The notes under the pieces were generated by a model, which did no database searches, was not told the origin of the DNA, and worked only from the letters and a program-made list of their open reading frames with translations. The translations under genes and the position numbers were made by a program. DNA of 64,000 nt from JBMOUD01 sp049319665 (lineage in GTDB: Bacteria; Pseudomonadota; Gammaproteobacteria; Enterobacterales; Enterobacteriaceae), in the NCBI RefSeq assembly GCF_049319665.1, contig NZ_JBMOUD010000001.1:248001-312000 (forward strand), written 5' to 3'. Each line of letters begins with the position of its first letter. The stretch's first letter is position 1. Shown in pieces: positions 51,286 through 59,297 of the stretch.

Positions 51286-51663
51286 ATGAATATGAAAACC
51301 ATCAGTTTGGGGCCTTTTGCCGATCGTTGCGACATTCAGCCTATGCCGACGCGCGATGGCGTCGAGGTGGAACTCATGCCGCACTTACTCAATAGCAAAG
51401 GGCAGGGGCACGGTGGGCTGTTAATGACCTTATTGGATGAGGCGCTAGGAATGGCGGCAAAACCCGCCGGTTCCGATATTGTTCGCCTCTCTACGGTGGA
51501 TATGAGCATCCATTTTATTCGCCCCGCCAAAGGGCGAATAACCTGTAAAGGGCGTTTATTACGTTCAGGCGGATCGCTGGCTTTTTGTGAAGGAGAAGTT
51601 TATGACGAAAATAATCAGGTATTAGCAAAAGGGGTAGCCACGTTTAAACTCTACCGAGAGTAA
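51286..51663 (+). CDS. PaaI-type hotdog acyl-CoA thioesterase
   Basis: 125 aa hotdog-fold protein. GQGHGGLLMTLLDEALGMAA at about residues 40-59 is the active-site signature (G-G-x-x-x-x-L-x-D/E), and VDMSIHFIRPAKG follows. It probably hydrolyses dead-end CoA esters to free CoA, as PaaI does for phenylacetyl-CoA intermediates. Last gene of the operon, 75 bp after the ETF-QO gene and just before a strong terminator. Confidence 0.85.
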   Translation: MNMKTISLGPFADRCDIQPMPTRDGVEVELMPHLLNSKGQGHGGLLMTLLDEALGMAAKPAGSDIVRLSTVDMSIHFIRPAKGRITCKGRLLRSGGSLAFCEGEVYDENNQVLAKGVATFKLYRE

Positions 51664-51708
51664 AGCGTTGACCGTGGAATCATAGTGTTAGCAGGATATC
51701 GCGACGAT

Positions 51709-51735
51709 AAGGTTCCTTAGGAACCTTTATTTTTT
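51709..51735 (+). terminator. Rho-independent terminator of the pim-like/etf operon
   Basis: AAGGTTCC (51709-51716) and GGAACCTT (51720-51727) form a perfect 8-bp stem with a 3-nt loop, followed by TATTTTTT. It closes the operon that starts at 38034. Confidence 0.85.
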
Positions 51736-51878
51736 ATGTCGAGTATTTCGAATTCTTGATGGCTACCTATCTTTTTGAAATGTTCATGAATTTTTTTCAT
51801 ACGCTGCGCTTTCAATATAAGGGCTTCTTCCAGCGTGAGTGGCTTCTTATGTCGTTTGTTAGTAGAGCTCAATCGCAT
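51717..51878 (-). CDS. Small basic protein, partner of the overlapping upstream gene
   Basis: 53 aa, highly charged and helical (SSTNKRHKKPLTLEEALILKAQRMKKIHEHF). The ATG at 51878 has AAGGAGGGG two bases before it, a strong ribosome-binding site; the open frame itself begins at 51899. It overlaps the 3' end of the 208-codon upstream frame by 20 bp, so the two are translationally coupled. The size, charge and coupling resemble an antitoxin or small regulator, but I recognise no family. Confidence 0.5.
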   Translation of the reverse strand: MRLSSTNKRHKKPLTLEEALILKAQRMKKIHEHFKKIGSHQEFEILDIKNKGS

Positions 51879-52485
51879 AACCCCTCCTTTCAGGATCAAA
51901 ATTCAGGTGAATTTTCTTTATAGTGCTCGGATAGCGAGTCAAAATATCTAACAATGCCCGTCTGTAGGCCCTGGCTAAAATTTTGTTATAAGCCAGAAAA
52001 GTATAGCAGTATGGTTTGTGAGCAGTGTAATGGTTGTTTATAATATGTGCAATTATTATATTGAGATTATATTGGTGTGAATTTCTTGGCCTCTTAAATG
52101 GCGTGCCATTATTAATATTTCTCTCGAGATCAAAGATTATTTCGTAACATCCTCCTTGGATAGTGAGTAGTGTTGGTCTAATACCATTCAAAATTCCTTT
52201 GGGGAGAGATATATGAGAATCCTCAGGATTTGCAACTTCATCAACATATATGACGTAAAAACCGCCAGGCGTTTGAATTCTATAGACCATTGTATGTTTA
52301 CCGTCAGGCATGACAGCTTGCATTGAACTGATTATTCTCATTAAGTTATACGCTATCCTTGCGTTTGATCTATGAGGGAAAAATATAGCGCCGTTATGCG
52401 TTATGAGTCGGCATAGTAGGTAATATGAGCAAGATTTGGCAGTTAAAATTAAATATTGAATACATAATTGGAGTGTAACATCCAA
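51859..52485 (-). CDS. Uncharacterised protein upstream of the small basic protein
   Basis: Open frame of 208 codons from a TTG at 52485, AT-rich. The first 45 codons look non-coding or poorly supported (no ATG, no ribosome-binding site). The first in-frame Met lies at about codon 49 (MRIISSMQ), and the part from about codon 65 on (VYRIQTPGGFYVIYVDEV, CYEIIFDLERN, YTFLAYNKILARAYRRALLDIL) looks like real protein. I do not recognise it. The true start may be within the frame or the N-terminus may be lost. With the overlapping small gene it forms a two-gene unit of toxin-antitoxin-like size. Confidence 0.5.
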   Translation of the reverse strand: MDVTLQLCIQYLILTAKSCSYYLLCRLITHNGAIFFPHRSNARIAYNLMRIISSMQAVMPDGKHTMVYRIQTPGGFYVIYVDEVANPEDSHISLPKGILNGIRPTLLTIQGGCYEIIFDLERNINNGTPFKRPRNSHQYNLNIIIAHIINNHYTAHKPYCYTFLAYNKILARAYRRALLDILTRYPSTIKKIHLNFDPERRGYAIELY

Positions 52486-52739
52486 TTTTAATTTATTTAT
52501 TCGAATAAATCGTAATACTTATTTTCGTATCTGACCTCAAAGACTGTGCTGAAGGGGTACCGCCATTACGTAGGTCGGCGGCATAATTGACTATTTGTCG
52601 AACTACGCTTGGCTTGGCAGTCATATCTTACTGGTGAAATACCACTGCCTGAGGTTCGATTCGCGGTTTACCAAAAATTATTTGTTTTCTGGCATAATCA
52701 TGGGCTGTTTTAAATATTTACTTTAGTTGAGGTAATACA

Positions 52740-53243
52740 ATGGAAGAAATACATCTCGTTCCAGCCAAAAAATACCGTAATATCATTGAAAACCTATTTC
52801 CTTATTATGTTTATGATTTGGCAGAATATGGTAAATGGCCATGTACCGCAGAGGGACGATATAGTTTTAATCCAGCGTTGCTCGATCCTCACTGGTCGAG
52901 AGACGACCATTGGCCGTGGTTGATTTATTGTGGTGAGGAGCTGGCCGGTTTTTGCCTGTTGCGGCGCTACCCAGACAATTCAGAGCGCTACGATATTGAT
53001 CAGTTTTTCGTTTTACGGAAATTTAAAGGCCAAGGTGTCGGTAAACGTGCATTTGAGCTGGCGGTTTCTACAATGCCTGGATTGTGGCAGACACGAGTGC
53101 TGGTAGAAAACAGCGCCGCGCTACATTTTTGGCGTTCTGCTATCGACTCACTTACCAATGGGCACTATCAAGAACAGGTCATGCTCGATGGGGATTTACC
53201 CATGCATTTTATTTATTATCAGGTATTCCCAATACAGTCATAA
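52740..53243 (+). CDS. GNAT-family N-acetyltransferase
   Basis: 167 aa. The acetyl-CoA pyrophosphate loop (motif A) is RKFKGQGVGKRAFELAV at about residues 97-113, preceded by the beta4 strand YDIDQFFV and followed by VLVENSAALHFW (motif B). It transfers acetyl from acetyl-CoA to an amine of an unknown substrate. TTGAGGTAATACA before the ATG serves as ribosome-binding site. Stand-alone and convergent with the LysR gene downstream. Confidence 0.82.
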   Translation: MEEIHLVPAKKYRNIIENLFPYYVYDLAEYGKWPCTAEGRYSFNPALLDPHWSRDDHWPWLIYCGEELAGFCLLRRYPDNSERYDIDQFFVLRKFKGQGVGKRAFELAVSTMPGLWQTRVLVENSAALHFWRSAIDSLTNGHYQEQVMLDGDLPMHFIYYQVFPIQS

Positions 53244-53263
53244 AATGACGGGTACCCTCGATA

Positions 53264-54205
53264 TTACTTACCGAGAGAGCTGGCAAGCGTGGGTTCGTGG
53301 CTAAGGCGTTCGGCCATAAAATTGATAAAGGCGCTGAACTTCGGAGCCAGATAGCGTGTTGGCGTGTAGAGCACCCAAACTTGTCCGCAGTATTGGGTGC
53401 GGAAAGTCCAGTCGGGTAGTACCTGCACGATTTGCCCTTGCTGTAGCATTTGGCGGGCAGTAAAAAACGGCAGGCTGGCTATTCCCATATTGGAAAGCAC
53501 CGCATCAAGGCGGGCACCGGTATGATTAACCGCATAGCGTCCCTGTACGCCGACGGTGACTTTCTTATTCTCTTTATGAAACTTCCATTGCGAATCGCTC
53601 GGCTCTTCTCCCAGATAAATACAGTTATGCGCTTTGAGATCGCTCGGCTGCACGGGCGTGCCTTCTCTTGCCAGATATTCTGGCGTAGCACATAACAAAT
53701 GTTCGATAGTAAACAGCGGGCGGCCCATCAAACCTGGAGAGGGATGATTGGAGATGCGCATGGCCAAATCTATCTGCTCATCAATCAAGTCTACATAGCG
53801 ATCTTCGAGTCGCAGTTGTACGTCAATCTTGGGATAACGATTGAGAAATTCAGCAATATGCGGATGAATCACAAAGCGACCCACTGCTTTAGGTACGCTA
53901 ACCCTGATCAGACCTTGTGGTTCCGGGCTGAGTTGATTCGATACCGCCATCACCGACTGCGCCGCATTAACCATATCTACGCAGCGCTCATAAACGAGTT
54001 GCCCGCTCTCACTTAATCGTAGTTTACGAGTGGTTCTTTCCAATAAGCGAATGCCCATCGCCCGCTCAAGCCTGGCGACCGAACGACTGATAGCCGATGG
54101 CGTGCTACCCATCTGGCGGGCGACTTCTGAGAAGCTACCGGTTTCGACCACTTTGGCAAAAACGGCCATTTCTTCCATCAATGTGAGAGTTTTATTTGTG
54201 CTCAT
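53264..54205 (-). CDS. LysR-family regulator
   Basis: 313 aa of the DmlR/AaeR-like group: the helix-turn-helix in VETGSFSEVARQMGSTPSAISRSVARLERAMG (about residues 20-50), and an effector domain with GLIRVSVPKAVGRFVIHPH and IDLAMRISNHPS. Divergent from the AlaX-like gene (106-bp gap), which may be its target. Intact and of normal length. Confidence 0.84.
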   Translation of the reverse strand: MSTNKTLTLMEEMAVFAKVVETGSFSEVARQMGSTPSAISRSVARLERAMGIRLLERTTRKLRLSESGQLVYERCVDMVNAAQSVMAVSNQLSPEPQGLIRVSVPKAVGRFVIHPHIAEFLNRYPKIDVQLRLEDRYVDLIDEQIDLAMRISNHPSPGLMGRPLFTIEHLLCATPEYLAREGTPVQPSDLKAHNCIYLGEEPSDSQWKFHKENKKVTVGVQGRYAVNHTGARLDAVLSNMGIASLPFFTARQMLQQGQIVQVLPDWTFRTQYCGQVWVLYTPTRYLAPKFSAFINFMAERLSHEPTLASSLGK

Positions 54206-54311
54206 GAGGCAAAGATTATTTGTTATTTTGCCTAATTATCGCTTTAGGCTATCTCTCATACAATGTTATTTCATACAAGATTAGAAAAATGCAGATGGCG
54301 GAAGAGGACTT

Positions 54312-54980
54312 ATGACGAAAAAACTATATCTATATTCTCCCGAATTGGGGGCAGATGTTGAGGTATTAAGCTGCCGGGAAATTGACAGTGGTCGCTATGC
54401 GGTAAGGCTCGACGTCACACCTTTCTATCCACAGGGGGGAGGGCAACCGAGCGATGTTGGCAGCATTGGTGATGCGCAGGTGTTACACGTCGTTACCGAA
54501 AACGATGATGTTATCCATTACGTTAATCAGCTAATCCCGTTAGGGAAAGCCATCGCGCAAGTTTCAGCCAACGTCCGCAATTTGCACTCAACGTTACATT
54601 CAGCCGGTCATTTGCTGGCACACGTATTGGTCTCACAGGGGTGGTTGGCGATAAAAGCGCATCACTGGCCTGGTGAAGCACGAGTGGTGTTCAAAGCCTC
54701 AACTGATATTCCGGCAATCGATCTCGAAGTTGCGGCGGTACAGCAGTTATGTGACGCGGCGATAGCCCAAGACCTTCCGTGCAAAATTACCATTAACGAA
54801 AACCAGTATCGGCAAGTCACCTTTGGCGAATACACGCCTTACGGCTGCGGCGGTACGCACGTGAACAGCACCGGTGAGCTTGCTGGACTCCGTGTCGTAT
54901 CGATGAAATTTAAAAAAGGACAATTGACGTTTAATTATGATGTTGAGCCGGTGATCACTAGTGTGGAACAGCAGCAATAA
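54312..54980 (+). CDS. AlaX-type alanyl-tRNA editing protein
   Basis: 222 aa matching the editing (second additional) domain of alanyl-tRNA synthetase as a free protein. FYPQGGGQPSDVG is at about residues 37-49, the zinc ligands H-S-A-G-H in STLHSAGHLLAHVL at about 98, and the second pair in YGCGGTHVNSTGEL near 183 (C-x-x-x-H). It hydrolyses mischarged Ser- or Gly-tRNA-Ala. Complete set of zinc residues, so active. Divergent LysR neighbour may regulate it. Confidence 0.85.
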   Translation: MTKKLYLYSPELGADVEVLSCREIDSGRYAVRLDVTPFYPQGGGQPSDVGSIGDAQVLHVVTENDDVIHYVNQLIPLGKAIAQVSANVRNLHSTLHSAGHLLAHVLVSQGWLAIKAHHWPGEARVVFKASTDIPAIDLEVAAVQQLCDAAIAQDLPCKITINENQYRQVTFGEYTPYGCGGTHVNSTGELAGLRVVSMKFKKGQLTFNYDVEPVITSVEQQQ

Positions 54981-55191
54981 AAGAGCACAGTAGTCACTTA
55001 GTAAAAGTGGTTTAATTAAGCATGAAGTAACCATTTAGCATTATAACTTATGTACTTATATCTGAATCAGTTTTTCGCCAGGACTGGCCTTCATGCCGTG
55101 TCATTTTCTTTATGCAGCTGTACATTCTTCAGTTTCCTTGGTGTAGTATCCATCATTTGCTCATTATCTTTATCATTAGGGACGAAAATTT

Positions 55192-55863
55192 ATGTTTTTC
55201 TCTGCCAGGATATTATTGTGCTTATGCCTGCTTACTGCATTTCCTTCGGTGAATGCTGAATCAATATCTCATGAAGGGAAGGAATATAGCCGAATTGATA
55301 AAGTGACTGCTGCGCCTGACGTAGTAGAGTTCTTTTCATTTTATTGCATGCCATGTTATTTATTCTCACAGAAGTATCATGTGGCTGATACTGTACAAGC
55401 TAGTTTACCCGCGGGGATAAAATTCAAAAAATATCATGTCAGCCAGATGGGGGCCGCGGGTAATGAATTAACGCAAGCCTGGGCTGTTGCTATGACCTTA
55501 GGTATTGAAAAGAAAATGGAACCATTGCTTTTTGAGGGGGTTCGTAAAAGCAATAAATCTATCACGGCTGGTGGCATTGAGGCGATTTTTCAACAGGCCG
55601 GGGTGAGCGTGAAAGATTATGAACTGGCGAAGAACAGCCAGGCTGTCAAAGCATTAGTCGTGCAACAAAATAAAGCAGTAAAAGATTTTAACGTCAGTTA
55701 TACGCCATCATTTTATGTATCAGGACAGTACCGGATTATAAATCAAGGAATAGAGGGCATGGACAGTAACCATCCTGATGCCTACGCAAAAGAGTATGCT
55801 GGGGTTATTCGTGATTTGCTCAATATCCCCGATATATTCTCATCAAAACAGGGTTTCTATTGA
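55192..55863 (+). CDS. DsbA-family periplasmic thiol oxidoreductase with CMPC active site
   Basis: 223 aa with a signal peptide cleaved after SVNA (about residue 22). The thioredoxin-fold active site is FFSFYCMPCYLFS with C52-M-P-C55 in place of the usual C-P-H-C, and the cis-Pro loop SYTPSFYVSGQY lies near 174. The rest has the DsbA helical insertion. A different dipeptide between the cysteines changes redox potential and suggests a specialised DsbA, perhaps for surface proteins encoded nearby (the fimbrial subunits and MarT-type regulator carry cysteine pairs). That link is inference. Confidence 0.85.
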   Translation: MFFSARILLCLCLLTAFPSVNAESISHEGKEYSRIDKVTAAPDVVEFFSFYCMPCYLFSQKYHVADTVQASLPAGIKFKKYHVSQMGAAGNELTQAWAVAMTLGIEKKMEPLLFEGVRKSNKSITAGGIEAIFQQAGVSVKDYELAKNSQAVKALVVQQNKAVKDFNVSYTPSFYVSGQYRIINQGIEGMDSNHPDAYAKEYAGVIRDLLNIPDIFSSKQGFY

Positions 55864-55936
55864 TATCCTGTTCATCCCGCTGCAATTGTGTACCGTAGTA
55901 TGTTGATGATCTACGGTGCACAATGATGGGTATGAT

Positions 55937-56419
55937 TCAGATATATTGGCAGAAAAACATTGGGGCATTATCTTTCATAAAGAAAATTCCTCTGTCTACT
56001 TCCTGTATTTTAAAATGAATAACAGAACCCTGTTGAGATAAAAAACCGGGAAGAATATCATTTGCCAACTCTGGGGTGACATTATCATTGCTAAAACGCG
56101 TTAAGGTAGTGATATGGAGTTTAGAGCAGAAACAATTGTCATCAAAATCGAAAAATGCGAGACGATTAACTGCAGCTACAAAAACACCATTTTTATAAAT
56201 ACCGCCATTAAACCACAATGCCCCTTTTTTGTTTTCAACATGAAAGGTTGCAACCATCGGCATGCTTAACTCTGGCGTTTCTAGTTTGAAAAAAGCCCGG
56301 CACTCATAGTCACGTTCAGCCCGTATGCTTTCTGTGTAACTTTGATAGAAGAACCAACCGGCAATCATGAGAAGCACCAATGAGAGCAGGCTAAGTAAAG
56401 TAAACCGCGTTAATCTCAT
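55937..56419 (-). CDS. FidL-like inner-membrane protein
   Basis: 160 aa with one N-terminal membrane helix (LLSLLSLVLLMIAGWFFY, residues about 9-26) and a periplasmic domain containing several cysteines. The layout and its 4-bp overlap with the upstream ToxR-type regulator gene are those of FidL, encoded after marT in Salmonella SPI-3 and in related enterobacterial fimbrial loci. FidL-like proteins may modulate the regulator as ToxS does ToxR. Sequence-level identity is not strong enough to be sure. Confidence 0.65.
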   Translation of the reverse strand: MRLTRFTLLSLLSLVLLMIAGWFFYQSYTESIRAERDYECRAFFKLETPELSMPMVATFHVENKKGALWFNGGIYKNGVFVAAVNRLAFFDFDDNCFCSKLHITTLTRFSNDNVTPELANDILPGFLSQQGSVIHFKIQEVDRGIFFMKDNAPMFFCQYI

Positions 56420-57261
56420 TTTTGGCTCCTTGCAAAAAATTCAGACACACAGGAATATCCTGTGCCATCCTCTGTTGGGGAGCAGTACAACGCCGATGTA
56501 GTCATTCTTTGTTCCCACAATGTAACGTACACTTTCTCATATCCTTTGCAGTCTGATGCATTATTCAGGTAGCGGTTCATCGGATCAATTCTGCCAGCAT
56601 CTGGGTTGACCATAATTGTGCAGCCATTATCGAACCTCTTATAGACAACATAGTTTCTGAAGGGAAATACTGGCTTTTGCTCACCTTTTATATAGTGAAG
56701 ATAAATGCTGCTAGCAAGGGCAATGATACTAAGTATGAATACGCCAATAATTACTTTATTGAACAGAGAGTAACTCGCCTCTTTTTGTGGGATAGGTTGC
56801 GCTTCTGCATGAGGGACTGTACTGATTATGTCTTCAGTTATTGTGCGTTCTTGTTCACCGACAACAGGCGCTGAGGGGATCACCATTCCTGCAGCGAAGA
56901 CTGAGGTAATAGATATCTCATTAGGAATAAGTAACCCGACTCGTTTTATTGTCACTATTATCTGTTTTTCTGGCAGTAGGGCATTGAGAGCCTTACGGAC
57001 ATTTGAAATGTTCTGGTAAAAAGTGTTTTGTGTAACGTTATGCCCCTGGCCTAGCCAGGCGGTGTCCATCAGTTCTTTTTGTGATAATGTGCTGCCATGT
57101 TTCTTAATAAGTAGTTCAAGACAGCGAGATGCGGTAGAGAAAAGCGTGATTTCCTCTGTCTTTTCTATATGACGAAGCACGGAATCCTCTGGGAAGAACA
57201 GGATCTCACTTTCAATCAAATAACACTCTGCGTTTTTGTTGCCTTCATTGGTTATTTTCAT
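56416..57261 (-). CDS. ToxR/CadC/MarT-type membrane-bound transcriptional regulator
   Basis: 281 aa. The N-terminal winged helix of the OmpR/PhoB type (residues about 10-112) has SRCLELLIKKHGSTLSQKEL, AWLGQGHNVTQNTFYQNISNVRKAL and KRVGLLI. A linker follows, then a single membrane helix at about 168-188 and a periplasmic domain with cysteines (DNGCTIMV, ASDCKGYE, ALYCSPT, YSCVSE). It binds DNA from the membrane and probably senses a periplasmic signal or redox state. It overlaps the FidL-like gene (ATGA), as MarT-FidL does. The fimbrial operon on the other side of a 480-bp gap is the likely target. Confidence 0.82.
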   Translation of the reverse strand: MKITNEGNKNAECYLIESEILFFPEDSVLRHIEKTEEITLFSTASRCLELLIKKHGSTLSQKELMDTAWLGQGHNVTQNTFYQNISNVRKALNALLPEKQIIVTIKRVGLLIPNEISITSVFAAGMVIPSAPVVGEQERTITEDIISTVPHAEAQPIPQKEASYSLFNKVIIGVFILSIIALASSIYLHYIKGEQKPVFPFRNYVVYKRFDNGCTIMVNPDAGRIDPMNRYLNNASDCKGYEKVYVTLWEQRMTTSALYCSPTEDGTGYSCVSEFFARSQK

Positions 57262-57743
57262 AGTATTAATCTTATTGTTATGATTTAAAATTTATCGATG
57301 TTTAATGCTTGATCGCAAGATGCATTTTATATAATTAACCTTTAATTAATCGGTGTAATTTCCAATAATGTATATCATGAATTATTTTAATCTAAAAGTA
57401 GGATTTTTTTATTTTTGTTAACACAATTGTAACTTAACAACTGAACTTAATTTACTTAAATTGTGGTTAAATTATTGTTTTTACTGAAAATGATGCTAGG
57501 GGGTGTGGGTGTCATTTTTTTTCTAAGAGTAATCTTGATAGTTTATTTTTATTTTATTAAGTGTCTTAATTAAGTTGAAAAATGTATCCAATCATAGGTA
57601 GGAGTGGTTAAATAGCACCAAGAAAAAATATGTAGATATAGATTGCAACCTCTTAAAGCCTCTTGGTTTAGCATATTTATAGAATGATAGATGCTGAAGA
57701 GGTAAAGTAATTATACTATTTTAAAAGTAATGGGTAAGAAATA
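57262..57743. other. AT-rich divergent regulatory region
   Basis: About 480 bp between the MarT-like gene (leftward) and the LuxR-type gene (rightward). No coding homology. The very high A+T content, with many A/T-tracts, suggests H-NS binding and promoters for both regulators. Confidence 0.5.
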
Positions 57744-58346
57744 ATGATGTATATCGTTTCGGATAACGCATATTTCTCTCGAGGATTCTATGAATCATTA
57801 GAAGGTAGTAAGGAAGGTATTGAATGTCTTACCTTCCCGTTTGAAGTTAATCTGGCTAAGAAGTTCAGAAATGATGACTTTATATTGTTATTTGTGGAGG
57901 AGTTGTGCCTATTAGATAGGTTCACTTTCTTATTGCCAAAAAATATTGTAACAGTGATCTTTATAGGCATTCCTAGCTTTCATTTTTTTGAGAAATTAAT
58001 GCCATATAGACAGAGTGATGAATCTATCTCTCTTATTGATACTTCATCTATTCCTTCGATTTTGAAAAGGATTTTTTCAAATAATCAGTCAAGGTATAAC
58101 TATTACTCATTGACCGATCGGGAAAGGATTATAATGGACTTCCTTGCAAGAGGCGTTTCTGTGAGGCGGGTTTCGTCAATAATGAATATTGATGTGGATA
58201 TAATTAGCGCGTGTAAAAATTCGTCACTAAGAAAGTTAGGTCTGAAGGGGATGAATGCGAGAGCCCTATTTATTTATAAAATCATTGCAATGACCAAGAA
58301 AGTTGCAGTGTGTATTTATGAGCCAATAGAAAAAATTAAGTCTTAA
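57744..58346 (+). CDS. LuxR-type HTH regulator linked to fimbriae
   Basis: 200 aa, AT-rich. The C-terminal helix-turn-helix of the LuxR/FixJ type is at residues about 120-175: SLTDRERIIMDFLARGVSVRRVSSIMNI, then LRKLGLKGMNARALFIY. The N-terminal 115 residues resemble a receiver-like fold but lack a clear phospho-Asp site. Such proteins precede fimbrial genes in many enterobacteria and adjust their transcription. It lies 149 bp upstream of the fimbrial subunit gene on the same strand. Confidence 0.78.
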   Translation: MMYIVSDNAYFSRGFYESLEGSKEGIECLTFPFEVNLAKKFRNDDFILLFVEELCLLDRFTFLLPKNIVTVIFIGIPSFHFFEKLMPYRQSDESISLIDTSSIPSILKRIFSNNQSRYNYYSLTDRERIIMDFLARGVSVRRVSSIMNIDVDIISACKNSSLRKLGLKGMNARALFIYKIIAMTKKVAVCIYEPIEKIKS

Positions 58347-58447
58347 ATATAATAAATGTAACAACATCCTAAACTCTTTCTTAGTAATGAGTCATTAAGC
58401 GTGGCCGAAAAACGCTTGGTTAAATGCGTGTTGTTATTTTATTCCCC

Positions 58448-58473
58448 ATATTTTTCGAATGGTCGAAAAATAT
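58448..58473. repeat. Perfect inverted repeat just before the fimbrial subunit gene
   Basis: ATATTTTTCGA (58448-58458) and TCGAAAAATAT (58463-58473) are perfect 11-bp arms around a 4-nt loop, 22 bp before the start codon. It could be a binding site for a dimeric regulator or a hairpin in the mRNA leader. The loop is too short for a recombinase-driven phase switch. Confidence 0.6.
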
Positions 58474-58495
58474 ATTTATATAAGGAAATATTAAG

Positions 58496-59092
58496 ATGTA
58501 CAAAACTCCAATTAAGTCCCTATCTGCTGCAATGCCAATGGGGAAAATCATTTTAGCATTAGTTATGTCTTCCGCCATGGCGGGGGCTGTTCACGCTGAA
58601 GGAGAAACACCACCAGTAAAACCTCTCGTCGATCAGGGCCACGGCACCATAACTTTCAAGGGCGACATTATAGACGCGCCTTGTTCCATTAATCCTCTCA
58701 GCCAGGACCAAACCGTTAAGTTGGGTTCTATTGCTAACAAGCAGTTGGCCGGCGGCGGTAAATCAACGCCAGTACCAGTCAGCATCAATTTGGATGGTTG
58801 CGATCTTGGCACGATGAAAGGGGTAAAAGTGACCTTCAACGGTACTGCGGGCGATACAGCCGCTGGGTTGGACGGGGCTTTCGCGGTGACCGGCCAAGCT
58901 AAAGGTGTTGGGGTAGTGATAACCGATCTGGGCGGTACCGTTATCAAACCAGCGACGACATCAACAGTGGCATTGACCCAAGGCGATAACGAGCTGCGTT
59001 TCCAGGCTTACGTCCAAGGCTCATCGGTAAAAGACGCAGTGATTCCAGGATCATTTAGCTCAGTGACTAACTTCATGATGGCTTACGAGTAA
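58496..59092 (+). CDS. Major fimbrial subunit (type 1-like pilin)
   Basis: 198 aa with a signal peptide ending in GAVHAEG. The mature part has the pilin disulfide (DAPCSINP ... LDGCDLG), alternating beta strands and the conserved end with penultimate tyrosine (FMMAYE). It polymerises by donor-strand exchange into the fimbrial shaft. It is followed by a hairpin terminator before the usher gene, which would make the subunit more abundant than the other components. AAGGAAATATTAAG is the ribosome-binding region. Confidence 0.88.
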   Translation: MYKTPIKSLSAAMPMGKIILALVMSSAMAGAVHAEGETPPVKPLVDQGHGTITFKGDIIDAPCSINPLSQDQTVKLGSIANKQLAGGGKSTPVPVSINLDGCDLGTMKGVKVTFNGTAGDTAAGLDGAFAVTGQAKGVGVVITDLGGTVIKPATTSTVALTQGDNELRFQAYVQGSSVKDAVIPGSFSSVTNFMMAYE

Positions 59093-59103
59093 ATCCGTAA
59101 AGG

Positions 59104-59143
59104 ACCGGTGCTAAGGCTTACAGGTTAAGCACCGGTGCCTTTT
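59104..59143 (+). terminator. Intercistronic hairpin between pilin and usher genes
   Basis: ACCGGTGCT (59104-59112) pairs with AGCACCGGT (59128-59136), followed by GCCTTTTCT. Partial termination here would favour pilin over usher expression. Confidence 0.7.
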
Positions 59144-59297
59144 CTATTGACTTGTCCGCACAAAGGAAGTCAGCAGAAAAGGCCGCGCCATGAAAAGTTA
59201 ACGGTGCCATAGGTATGGCAAGTTTGGATGCGCTAAACCGAGACGTTTTTCGGGCGCTGACGTTTTAAACGCACTCTTTATGCCAGGGAGAGGAGAT

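Noticed and set aside
52640..52690. tRNA-like stretch with GGTTCGATTC followed by ACCA
   Set aside because: The flanking bases do not form a T-stem or acceptor stem, so it is a chance match or too decayed to call.
58448..58473. Possible fim-type invertible promoter switch
   Set aside because: The repeats are separated by only 4 bases and no recombinase gene is near; an invertible segment needs a longer interval.
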